From Scytonema millei VB511283 (lineage in GTDB: Bacteria; Cyanobacteriota; Cyanobacteriia; Cyanobacteriales; Chroococcidiopsidaceae): a stretch of 64,000 nt of DNA. Where the stretch lies: assembly GCF_000817735.3 (NCBI RefSeq), contig NZ_JTJC03000001.1, forward strand, positions 319,710-383,709. Reading direction: 5' to 3'. This document shows positions 56,634 to 64,000 of this stretch, one piece after another. The notes below the pieces were generated by a model that was not told where the DNA came from, made no database searches, and saw nothing but the letters and a program-made list of their open reading frames with translations. The position numbers and the translations under genes were made by a program. Each line of letters starts with the position of its first letter. Position 1 is the first letter of the stretch.

Positions 56634-57851
56634 TCACCACCTGCTGCTAACTCTTACGCAGGCAGCCAAGCACAGAAAAGCGATTGCACCACCAATGGCT
56701 CCTACATAAGGGATAACGCTTTGTTCTGAGGGAAGGAGCAATCCCGACAGACTTTCTGCCCCAGCTATGCCACCAAAATACATCCCTACGCCAATTCCGG
56801 CTTGATGCGGTGGTACTAACATTAGCACAAAAGGAATTGCACCATTCAGCACGAGATTAAAAGCAACTAGTAACCCGAGAATGGCAAGAATCAAAGTCAA
56901 CCAACTGGGAATAAATACTGCAATTTGTAGCAAGATAGTAGTTGCGATCGCACCTACGCACATAGCACGTCGATTATCTATCCGTAGCGTCCAGTCGGCA
57001 GTTGGCGGAGCTGCAAGTGCCAGCATAATTCCTACTCCTACCATCAACCAATTCACGTTATTTATTTCTAGTCGTAGCATCAGCATTTTGGACAGAGTAG
57101 CTGTCAAAAACTGTGTTCCCCAAGCGATCGCCATCCCACTTAAAAAAATTAAACTCAAAGCGATTTTGAGCGGTGGAATGTCTGTGCTTTTTTGTTCTAT
57201 AGCTGCTCTAGCAGTTAAATTTGCCCTTGCCAACGTTTCTGGCAAATTGACATATCTTAAAATAGCTGCCGCACCTAGCAATGAAAACGAACCAATCGCA
57301 AAAGCAAAAATAGTATTTAAATTTAACGCTAAATTGTGAGCAACTGGTCTAAAAGCTGTCAATAATCCGGCTACGAGAACTAACAAACTATTAGCTAGCA
57401 CTAATCCCTCTGGAGGGGCATAATTTCTTAGTAAAGAGATAGCTGGGCTGCGAAATACTGTCATTGCTAAAGCCCAAGCTATCGATACCGCGATCGATAC
57501 CCAACGAAATTCGCCTACACCCTTGCCAAAAATAACCACAGTTGGAATCGCTATGAAAAGAGTTGATGCTAGAACGATCCCTGCTGCTATGAGCGGAAAA
57601 CGGCTACCAAACTGCTGTTTATCGCGATCGGACAAGCCTCCCATTAAGGGTTCTAGTACCATTGCCAATCCGTTTTCAACTACGAGTAGAGCAGTAGCAA
57701 CTAGAGTTGGAAAGTTAAATTCTGTCAGCAATTTGGGCAAATACACGCTATAAATTAACCAAGTTAGCGCGATCGCTCCTTGCAATCCTGCCAATCCCCA
57801 TACTTGCAACCACAATACTTGTACGGACAGCTCTTCCTCCTGTTTCTCCAT
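56634..57851 (-). CDS. Major facilitator superfamily transporter
   Basis: A 405-residue membrane protein with about 12 helices. The A-motif region between helices 2 and 3 reads MEPLMGGLSDRDKQQFGSRFPLI, related to the GxxxD(R/K)xGRR pattern, and PVAHNLALNLNTIF follows. The loop before helix 2 (VVENGLAMVLEPLMGGLSDR) resembles sugar or drug:H+ carriers but no substrate can be assigned. ATG 57851 begins MEKQEEELSVQV. It is convergent with nothing close; the next gene is divergent. Confidence 0.75.
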   Translation of the reverse strand: MEKQEEELSVQVLWLQVWGLAGLQGAIALTWLIYSVYLPKLLTEFNFPTLVATALLVVENGLAMVLEPLMGGLSDRDKQQFGSRFPLIAAGIVLASTLFIAIPTVVIFGKGVGEFRWVSIAVSIAWALAMTVFRSPAISLLRNYAPPEGLVLANSLLVLVAGLLTAFRPVAHNLALNLNTIFAFAIGSFSLLGAAAILRYVNLPETLARANLTARAAIEQKSTDIPPLKIALSLIFLSGMAIAWGTQFLTATLSKMLMLRLEINNVNWLMVGVGIMLALAAPPTADWTLRIDNRRAMCVGAIATTILLQIAVFIPSWLTLILAILGLLVAFNLVLNGAIPFVLMLVPPHQAGIGVGMYFGGIAGAESLSGLLLPSEQSVIPYVGAIGGAIAFLCLAACVRVSSRW

Positions 57852-58374
57852 GCTCTATATCCTTTGTGTCTCAGTCGTTAGATAAAATTCAACCACCTAA
57901 AATTCAACCACCTACAATATTTAAAGACACAAACTCACCAAAGCTTTTTCCGGCTAGATGCACTATTTTGTGGAAAAAATTTGGTAGCGATCGAGATTTT
58001 GATGCTCAATTGTTAAAGTCGATCTATCAACAAGGCTATTTCTCTTGTGGGCGATCGCAACTTTATTCTTTAGATATACCGTCTTCCCTCTTTTCTCTCA
58101 TGGCTATAAAAAGTATTTCATTTAATGAATGAGTTGAATGTTTTTCCAAAAAATAACTTTCTAGAAAACTAAAAAGTAATAAATCGACTCATATTACTCA
58201 AATTATTGAACCGAAAATTGAAATTACTATCATTTACTTTAATTACAACTACCAACTACCAACTACCAACTACCAATCACCAATTACCAACTCATTGCTA
58301 TCGCGGTAGCAATTGGTCTATTCTAGTAAAAGTGTTAAGTTTACGAAATTTTACATACTGCTCCCTGTGCGCTC
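57852..58374. other. Intergenic region with a doubtful short ORF
   Basis: A GTG-initiated 88-codon frame (57866-58132) has low-complexity IQPPKIQPPTI at its start and no recognisable domain; I treat it as probably non-coding. AACTACCAACTACCAACTACC heptamers occupy 58245-58290. The end has the likely promoter of the pterin gene. Confidence 0.4.
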
Positions 58375-59241
58375 ATGCAATGTATAGTTAACCGCCGCGC
58401 TCAATTTTCCGCCAGCCATCGCTATTGGTTGCCAGAGCTGAGCGAAACAGAGAACCAGCAACAATTTGGCTTATGTTCCCGCTTTCCAGGTCACGGACAC
58501 AACTACGTCTTGTTTGTTTCTCTTCTCGGAGAGTTAGATGAATATGGCATGGTGTTAAACCTGTCTGATGTCAAGCACGTAATAAAGCGAGAAGTGACTA
58601 GCCAGCTAGATTTTTCCTATCTCAATGACGTTTGGCAAGAATTTCAGCAAACACTGCCAACAACGGAAAATATCGCCCGTGTCATCTGGCAAAAGCTTGC
58701 CTCGCACTTACCGATAGTCAAAATTCAGTTATTTGAACATCCTCAACTTTGGGCAGAATATCAAGGAAATGGCATGGAAGCATACTTAACTATTAGCACT
58801 CATTTTAGCGCCGCTCATCGGTTAGCTCATCCCGATCTCAACCAACAAGAGAATACCGAAATTTACGGGAAATGCGCTCGTCCTAACGGTCACGGTCATA
58901 ATTACCACTTAGAAGTGACTGTAAAGGGGGAAATTCACCCTCGTACGGGCATGATTGTAGATTTGAGTGCATTGAACCAAGCGATCGAAGATTTGGTTAT
59001 TGAACCACTCGACCATACTTTTCTCAACAAAGATATTGCCTACTTTGCCAAAGTCGTGCCTACGGCAGAAAATATCGCCGTGTATATCTCAAATGTACTG
59101 CAACAGCCAGTGCGAGAGTTAGGTGCAGAACTACACAAGGTCAAGTTGATTGAAAGTCCAAATAATTCGTGCGAAGTCTACTGTACTTCAGATGATTCAA
59201 TCAAGAGCGCGACTAGAGAGCCAGCGTTAGCCGAAGTTTAG
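58375..59241 (+). CDS. Tandem-domain 6-pyruvoyl-tetrahydropterin synthase / QueD-like protein
   Basis: A 288-residue protein with two complete PTPS/QueD modules. Module 1 (about 1-135) has QFSASHRYW, CSRFPGHGHNY and a Glu-rich end LFEHPQLWAEY. Module 2 (136-288) has THFSAAHRLAHPD, YGKCARPNGHGHNY and IVDLSALNQAIEDL. Each shows the Zn-binding His set (FSAxH, GHGHN), and each has a Cys five residues before GHGHN. PTPS enzymes act on dihydroneopterin triphosphate; QueD makes 6-carboxytetrahydropterin for queuosine. Two fused copies would make a pseudo-symmetric subunit. Product cannot be decided here. Confidence 0.75.
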   Translation: MQCIVNRRAQFSASHRYWLPELSETENQQQFGLCSRFPGHGHNYVLFVSLLGELDEYGMVLNLSDVKHVIKREVTSQLDFSYLNDVWQEFQQTLPTTENIARVIWQKLASHLPIVKIQLFEHPQLWAEYQGNGMEAYLTISTHFSAAHRLAHPDLNQQENTEIYGKCARPNGHGHNYHLEVTVKGEIHPRTGMIVDLSALNQAIEDLVIEPLDHTFLNKDIAYFAKVVPTAENIAVYISNVLQQPVRELGAELHKVKLIESPNNSCEVYCTSDDSIKSATREPALAEV

Positions 59242-59303
59242 AGAAGGCAGAAGGGAGAGGGTAGAAGGAAAAAGCCTTTCAGACACTGATAACTGACAAC
59301 CGT

Positions 59304-60113
59304 TTACTGCTTCCAAGCTTGCGGTTGCTGAAAGGCATAGATGTCTGCAATGACTTGTACCCAACCATCAGCGACAGAGGCAAGGATGCGATCGCCTTTT
59401 TCTTTTGTCGCTATGGTTGGATCGCCTAAAATTCCTGTCTGCGTCAGATCGCGGGTTGCCCAAGCAAAAGGTAATTTCCCTTCCATTGAAAGCAGACTAT
59501 TTTCAGGTAAGCCGTGAGGGTATTCTTTCACAGCGGCTTCCATTTTGACTTGTTCTGGTAAAATCGACAGCATCACACTGGTTTCAGCATCACCAGCATG
59601 GATACCAAACTCTTTCTCGCGATCGGAAAGTAACTCTCCGGCAATGTGAGGAACTCGCCAGGTAAAAAGTGGAAATACGAGAAAGTCTGCATATTTGACG
59701 TGCAAATCCCGTGCAGCAATTTCCATAATTTGAGGTTGTCCACCGTGGGAATTCATCAACACGAATTTGCGAAATCCGGCACGGTAAATACTTTCAGCAA
59801 CTTCAATTAAAGTTGCAAGTAAAGTTGACACACTTAGGGTAATCGTGCCAGGAAAATGCCAATGTTCGTTCGATTTACCGTAGTACAAGGGTGGTAGAGC
59901 ATAAGCGGGAATGCGATCGCTTAATTGAAACAAAGCCTTGCCTAAAACTGCCGTACCAATTGCAGCATCTACAATTAACGGTAAATGGGGACCGTGTTGT
60001 TCGATCGCTCCTACAGGTTGAATAATCACAACATTTTCTTTATCTGGCATCTTTTGAATGTCAGTCCAAGAAAGATAGGGAAAAAATCTGTTAGGGGGAA
60101 TGTAACCGTGCAT
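59304..60113 (-). CDS. Creatininase-family amidohydrolase
   Basis: A 269-residue member of the creatininase family. Metal-binding motifs are PVGAIEQHGPHLPLIVD, SNEHWHFPGT, MNSHGGQ and GIHAGDAETSVML. The family includes creatinine and FAPy-deaminating or mycofactocin-related enzymes; the true substrate in cyanobacteria is not known. Cytosolic. Located 110 bp downstream of the ROK kinase, on the same strand. Confidence 0.8.
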   Translation of the reverse strand: MHGYIPPNRFFPYLSWTDIQKMPDKENVVIIQPVGAIEQHGPHLPLIVDAAIGTAVLGKALFQLSDRIPAYALPPLYYGKSNEHWHFPGTITLSVSTLLATLIEVAESIYRAGFRKFVLMNSHGGQPQIMEIAARDLHVKYADFLVFPLFTWRVPHIAGELLSDREKEFGIHAGDAETSVMLSILPEQVKMEAAVKEYPHGLPENSLLSMEGKLPFAWATRDLTQTGILGDPTIATKEKGDRILASVADGWVQVIADIYAFQQPQAWKQ

Positions 60114-60223
60114 CAGTTGTCAGTTATCATTTATCAGTGAAGAATGGGGTGTAGGGTGTAGGGTGTAGGGTGTGGGGCGTAGGGGTTGAATTGTGACTTG
60201 TCTTCCTTGTCTTTCTTATGCCC
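60114..60223 (+). repeat. GTAGGGT/CAGTTAT heptamer spacer
   Basis: TCAGTTATCATTTATCAG, GTGTAGGGTGTAGGGTGTAGGG and CTCACTCCTCACTCCTCGCTCC units fill the space. The last array overlaps the 3' end of the ROK gene and codes its final residues (GARSEE). Confidence 0.75.
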
Positions 60224-61195
60224 TCACTCCTCACTCCTCGCTCCTCTAACCAGTAAATCTTCTGCTAAAGCGACTGCGCCCCAAAGTGGTGCTTTATCTC
60301 CCAAGGCGGCGGGGACGATCTCGAAGTGGACTTCGGGTAATGCGGTGGCTCGCGCTACACGATGGATAGCATTCCAAAAGCGATCGCCTGCTTTGGTGAC
60401 GCTACCACCTAAAATAAACCGTTGGGGATTGATGAGGTTGGCGACGTTGCCAATCGTTACTCCCAAAGCCCAACCGGCTGTTTCTAATGCCTCGATCGCA
60501 ATTTCATCTCCTTGGGTAGCGGCTTGACTGACTGTCAGTCCAGTAATCTCATCAAGGTTATCGTGACAAAGCGATCGCAGCACCTTACCTTTATCTGGAT
60601 GTAGGTTTAACCGATCTCTAGTCTGTTGGGCGATGTAGGGACCCGAAGCTAGTCTTTCTACACATCCGCGCTTACCGCACAAACAAACAGGTCCAGCGGG
60701 ATCGACGACGATATGCCCAATTTCCCCTGCCATTCCTTCTATTCCCCGCCAAGGGCGATCGTTGAGAATCCAGCCACCACCTACACCCGTGCTGACAGTG
60801 ATATAGAGCAAACTGTTATAACCCATCCCCGCACCATAGCGATGTTCGCCCAAAGCTGCAACATTAGCATCGTTGTCCACACTGGCAGGAGCGCCAAATT
60901 CTCGCTCTAGGATCTCCTGTAAAGGCATATTCTCCCATCCGCTAACGTGGTGCGATAGTCTGACTGTACCGCTTGCAGCATCTACAGGTCCACCAAAGCT
61001 GACACCGATCGCCGATGGTTGTCTACCTGCTAACAGTTTCCGTGCCAAACTAAACATTATTTCTAGATCGGATTGAGCATGAGGATTTAGCGGCGAAAAA
61101 GCCTTTTTGTCACTCAGCTGGTGTTTTTCTCCTGAAGCTACCACCGCCGCCGCGTGTTTAGTTCCACCAAAATCTAGCGCCAGAATTAATTTCAT
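60224..61195 (-). CDS. ROK-family sugar kinase/regulator
   Basis: A 323-residue ROK protein: ATP-binding LALDFGGTKHAAAV at the N-terminus, VDNDANVAALGEHRYG with the catalytic Asp, GVGGGWIL, EIGHIVVDPAGPVCLCGKRGCVE with the Zn-binding CxCGxxGC motif. No N-terminal helix-turn-helix, so a kinase (glucokinase-like) rather than a repressor. The last seven residues are repeat-coded. The natural substrate is unknown; ROK glucokinases occur in cyanobacteria. Confidence 0.85.
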   Translation of the reverse strand: MKLILALDFGGTKHAAAVVASGEKHQLSDKKAFSPLNPHAQSDLEIMFSLARKLLAGRQPSAIGVSFGGPVDAASGTVRLSHHVSGWENMPLQEILEREFGAPASVDNDANVAALGEHRYGAGMGYNSLLYITVSTGVGGGWILNDRPWRGIEGMAGEIGHIVVDPAGPVCLCGKRGCVERLASGPYIAQQTRDRLNLHPDKGKVLRSLCHDNLDEITGLTVSQAATQGDEIAIEALETAGWALGVTIGNVANLINPQRFILGGSVTKAGDRFWNAIHRVARATALPEVHFEIVPAALGDKAPLWGAVALAEDLLVRGARSEE

Positions 61196-61262
61196 TTAGT
61201 GGTAATTGGTAGTTGGTAGTTGGTAGTTGTTATTCTCCCCTGCCTCCCCTACTCCCTGCTCC
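61196..61262 (+). repeat. TTGGTAG/CCTACTC heptamer spacer
   Basis: GGTAATTGGTAGTTGGTAGTTGGTAG and CTCCCCTACTCCCTGCTCCCTACTCC fill 61200-61270 and form the last codon and stop of hisZ. Confidence 0.75.
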
Positions 61263-62516
61263 CTACTCCCTCTTTATCGTTTCAATCTCAGCTGAACCGT
61301 CATCCTTGAGCCAAGCAATTTGTTGGATGCGGCGCTGGCGGGCGTAGGTGCGGATTTCCTCTGGTTGGCGATCGCCTAAGTCCATTTCGACTCGGATCGC
61401 TGGGGTATGGCGTAACTTTTCTGCATAGGCAAAAGCCGCCGCGTAAGCTGCTGGCGATCGAGCGACAACGAGCAGATCGCTCGCAGGTGTGGCTTGCGGT
61501 AAGCGATCGGCAGACAGCAAGGCTTGTTGTAAATCTTCCGTGTTCAGGACAAAGCCAATCCCCGGAATCGTTTTACCTTGGGGATGATACAGTCCTAAAA
61601 GTTGGTCGTAACGACCTCCTTGTCCTAAAATTTGCGGTTGAGCTATTGTATTGTCGATCGCTGCATTGCCGATGACTTCAAACACGATCCCCGTGTAATA
61701 GTCAAAGGTGCGAATCATGCTCAAATCTAGAATGACTGGAAAGTTTTGCGAGTTTTGGTTTGAGTCTACACTAAAGCATCGATTCAAAATCTCAACTAGC
61801 GATTTGAGTCGGTGTAAAGCTGCTTGTTGTGGTGCATCTAAACTTAATTTTGTGACTTTTTGCAATACATCTGCGGGATGTCCGCGCAAATCGAGCATCA
61901 TTAAAGCTCTAGCTCGTAGATCTTCGCTTAAAGGTAGAGTTTCAAGCGTGACGCGATCGAGGTGAGCGATCGCCTGTCGAACGCGATCGCGTCCAGATGC
62001 GGGGAAAGGAGCCAATAGCGATTGGGTAATTTCCGCTTCGCCGAGAATCAGCTGCCAGTGGTGTAAGCCCAATTCATTCAAGCACTCAGCTAGGAGCAAT
62101 AACACTTCAGCGTCAGCCAGTAATCCTTCGCTACCCAGCAACTCCACCCCAGTTTGATAAAACTCCAACTGGCGATTGTGGCTGCTATCGGGCGTGCGGC
62201 AAAAGACGTTAGCGTTGTAGTAGAGGCGTTGCGGAAAGGTCGCTCCTGCCATCCGAGTTACAGCAGTGCGAGCGATCGAGGCTGTCAATTCTGGACGCAA
62301 CCCCAATTCTTCCTCGCGATCCTGAACTTGGATCACCGTCGATCGCTGAATTGCTCCTCCAGCCATCAGCGTATCTAACCGTTCGAGGGTTGAAGTAATG
62401 ATGCGGTGATAGCCCCAACGATGAAATACCTGCTGCAACCGTTCTTCGACCCAGTGTTTCTGAGCCACATCTAAGGGTAATAAATCTCTTGCTCCCGCAG
62501 GCGATTGGTAGACCAT
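61263..62516 (-). CDS. hisZ: ATP phosphoribosyltransferase regulatory subunit HisZ
   Basis: About 417 residues from ATG 62516 (MVYQSPAGARDLLPLDVAQKHWVEERLQQVF). It is a catalytically inactive histidyl-tRNA synthetase-like protein with RPELTASIARTAVTRM, YYNANVFCRTP and GGRYDQLLGLY and no anticodon domain. It is needed with the short HisG to make the first step of histidine synthesis. The longer frame to 62570 adds residues that overlap the preceding J-domain gene, so ATG 62516 is preferred. It ends ...IKRE, with the TAG inside a GGGAGTA array. Confidence 0.9.
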   Translation of the reverse strand: MVYQSPAGARDLLPLDVAQKHWVEERLQQVFHRWGYHRIITSTLERLDTLMAGGAIQRSTVIQVQDREEELGLRPELTASIARTAVTRMAGATFPQRLYYNANVFCRTPDSSHNRQLEFYQTGVELLGSEGLLADAEVLLLLAECLNELGLHHWQLILGEAEITQSLLAPFPASGRDRVRQAIAHLDRVTLETLPLSEDLRARALMMLDLRGHPADVLQKVTKLSLDAPQQAALHRLKSLVEILNRCFSVDSNQNSQNFPVILDLSMIRTFDYYTGIVFEVIGNAAIDNTIAQPQILGQGGRYDQLLGLYHPQGKTIPGIGFVLNTEDLQQALLSADRLPQATPASDLLVVARSPAAYAAAFAYAEKLRHTPAIRVEMDLGDRQPEEIRTYARQRRIQQIAWLKDDGSAEIETIKRE

Positions 62517-62526
62517 TGATTTTTGT

Positions 62527-63486
62527 TTATTTTTTCTTGCCTCCAAATAGACCGCCAAACATTCCCCCACTTCCAGATGGTTCTGATGGTTTTTTCGACG
62601 CAGTTTTAGATGCAGTTTTATCAGAAGTGGCTGTTTGAGTGCCAGCTTTACTCGCCAGCCGATCTAACAGTTGTTTTCCTTCTAGGGCGATCGGATCTTT
62701 AGGGTCTAATTGTAGGGCTTTGTTAATATGTACCTTAGCCATAGTAGCCTGATTCTGCTTCAAATAAACCGTGCCAATTAAGCTATGACAGCGACTATTA
62801 TTTGGCTCTAGTTTCAGCGCGTCTTTTAGCTCTACACTCGCTGGGGCGAAGAGATTCTTTTCCATCAAGGACTGGGCGCGACGAAGATAAGGTTCGGCTG
62901 GCGATGGAGGTGACTCTGGCTCAGTTGGGGGAGGCGAAGATGCTGTCGGTCGAGAATGTTGGCTGGGAACCACAGATGGCACAGTCGTTCTAGCAACCAT
63001 AAACCCAGTACCACCTTTACGCCCTAAGTAGACTAGGTTTAATTCGCTGATTTGACTAATTGTAGGGATAATTCTTTCGAGAGATTCATACTGTTGTTTT
63101 GTCACTTCAGCGATCGCTTTTTGATATACCTGGTCGATATCTGTACTGTGTTGAAGTTGGATCGATCGTTCGTTTTTGAGCGAAATGCTAGTTGTATCCT
63201 GAGCTAACCGCTTGCCCATCTCCCGCAGCGTCACCATGTATTCAACACGACTGTAATCCTGGGATAATTTTTTATAAGCGGGATTGACAAGCTTGGACAA
63301 AATATGATTTGCCGCTTGTTTATCTGAAATACTTTTAGCCGTGCAAGTATCGGGATGCAAGCAGCGAGCAATAATCAGATAGCGTTTGCGAATTTCTTTA
63401 AAGTCGGCATCAATTGGAACGCCCAAAATTGCATGGCAATCTGTGAAGTCAAATAAAAATAATCCGCCATCAATCTTAAAAGACAT
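62527..63486 (-). CDS. J-domain protein with TPR repeats and Gly-rich tail
   Basis: About 319 residues from ATG 63486 (the frame opens at 63501). Residues about 15-75 are a J-domain, with the HPD tripeptide in RCLHPDTCTA. A proline-rich linker (PPPTEPESPPSPAEP) leads to two or three TPR-like repeats (ASVELKDALKLEPNN, VHINKALQLDPKDP). The C-terminus is GGMFGGLFGGKKK. It probably stimulates a DnaK partner with substrate binding through TPRs. The stop is 10 bases before the hisZ start, so they share a transcript. Confidence 0.75.
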   Translation of the reverse strand: MSFKIDGGLFLFDFTDCHAILGVPIDADFKEIRKRYLIIARCLHPDTCTAKSISDKQAANHILSKLVNPAYKKLSQDYSRVEYMVTLREMGKRLAQDTTSISLKNERSIQLQHSTDIDQVYQKAIAEVTKQQYESLERIIPTISQISELNLVYLGRKGGTGFMVARTTVPSVVPSQHSRPTASSPPPTEPESPPSPAEPYLRRAQSLMEKNLFAPASVELKDALKLEPNNSRCHSLIGTVYLKQNQATMAKVHINKALQLDPKDPIALEGKQLLDRLASKAGTQTATSDKTASKTASKKPSEPSGSGGMFGGLFGGKKK

Positions 63487-63583
63487 ATGTTTTTGTCTCA
63501 CCTCTGCCTATTGCACGATCGCTGGAATGTGATATTAGCGTGGTTTGGTTATCACCACCGATCTAATAATTCCCAGATTGTGG

Positions 63584-64000
63584 CTAGGGATTATAATGAC
63601 TCCAAGTTGATAGTGGTGGCACTTGAAGTAGTTCTTGGCTGAGACTTGGATGAATTAGTCCGTTTGTGGCTAAAATTCTGCCAGTTGCTAAGTCGATTGG
63701 GCTACCATCATAGGCACTGACTTGACCCCCTGCTGCTTTGAGAATGGCAATTCCAGCAGCAATATCCCATAGAGAAATTCCCCGTTCCCAGTAGCCATCA
63801 ACGCGCCCGCTGGCAACATAAGCTAAGTCTAAAGCTGCTGCGCCGCTGCGTCTAACTCCTTGAGTCAGGTGAGTCAAATGACAGAATTCGGCATAGTTAT
63901 TATCGGCTGTTTCGCGGCGATCGTAGGCGAAACCAGTTACCAGAAGACACTTACTCAGTTCGGCTGTGGTTGAAACGCTTATAGGTTTGCGGTTACAGGT
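63584..64000 (-). CDS. Inositol-monophosphatase-family phosphatase, C-terminal part (partial)
   Basis: The frame is open to the window edge and yields 138 residues before the stop at 63584-63586. It includes PISVSTTAELSKCLLVTGFAYDRRE, GAAALDLAYVASGRVDGYWERG and the metal-binding C-terminal motif LWDIAAGIAILKAAGG. N-terminal metal-binding DP(L/I)DGT must lie beyond the window. The product is most like IMPase/HisN-type Mg-dependent phosphatases. It precedes the J-domain and hisZ genes, on the same strand. Confidence 0.8.
   Translation of the reverse strand, partial: TCNRKPISVSTTAELSKCLLVTGFAYDRRETADNNYAEFCHLTHLTQGVRRSGAAALDLAYVASGRVDGYWERGISLWDIAAGIAILKAAGGQVSAYDGSPIDLATGRILATNGLIHPSLSQELLQVPPLSTWSHYNP

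Noticed and set aside
57866-58132. Possible 88-residue protein starting at GTG 57866
   Set aside because: Low-complexity N-terminus, no ribosome-binding site, no domain; not reported as a gene.

Overview
The window is chromosomal DNA of a cyanobacterium. The evidence is apcD (allophycocyanin alpha-B), glutamate-1-semialdehyde aminomutase, a two-gene tocopherol pathway unit, a KtrB/KtrA potassium system, a Yfr1-type small RNA, very many copies of the HIP1 octamer GCGATCGC, and dense arrays of short tandemly repeated sequences (heptamers such as CGACTCC, ACCAACT and CAGTTAT). The repeat load and gene content suggest a Chroococcidiopsis-like or filamentous, Nostoc-like genome. The genus cannot be fixed from sequence reading alone.

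Layout. 0-2.4 kb: the 3' end of an IS5-like transposase next to a broken membrane-protein reading frame, a small kinase-fold protein, a membrane protein and a beta-hydroxyacid dehydrogenase. 2.4-5.0 kb: a XamI-type restriction-modification pair whose endonuclease carries one in-frame stop codon. 5.2-6.0 kb: a secreted DUF6152-like protein and a membrane partner. 6.2-12.6 kb: a GAF histidine kinase diverging from a cobN-type chelatase gene. 12.9-18.4 kb: a glycosyltransferase, a polyamine-type ABC ATPase, gyrA and a receiver protein. 18.7-27.4 kb: hemL, chaB, hisIE, a glutamine-amidotransferase-like hydrolase, asnS, small proteins, an RsbW-like ATPase, rlmD and apcD. 27.5-38.8 kb: ubiD, a Fic/Doc toxin pair coupled to a glycosyltransferase, miaB, an old-yellow-enzyme reductase, a VOC protein, two oxidoreductases, rsmB, a TerB-like protein and a small membrane protein. 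39-45.5 kb: homogentisate phytyltransferase and gamma-tocopherol methyltransferase, ktrB/ktrA, Yfr1, lipA and an MnmC-type methyltransferase. 45.5-53.4 kb: gyrB, miaA, DUF2459, DUF2103/clpS, an exported FAD oxidoreductase and a phosphoribosyltransferase. 53.6-64 kb: small orphan proteins, a potassium-channel-like protein, an MFS transporter, a double-domain 6-pyruvoyl-tetrahydropterin-synthase-like protein, a creatininase-family amidohydrolase, a ROK kinase, hisZ, a J-domain/TPR protein and an inositol-monophosphatase-family enzyme running off the end.

The most striking property is that the short tandem repeats are not confined to spacers. They sit in frame inside conserved housekeeping genes: five inserts in cobN, and inserts in the GAF kinase, gyrA, rsmB, miaA, the MnmC-type gene, the phytyltransferase and the FAD oxidoreductase. 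They also form the C-terminal tails and stop codons of many others. Small palindromic elements nest inside these arrays, and in the phytyltransferase one such unit has tripled as a 60-bp (20-residue) tandem repeat.

No tRNA, rRNA, CRISPR array or prophage was recognised. All assignments come from reading motifs. No database search was run.
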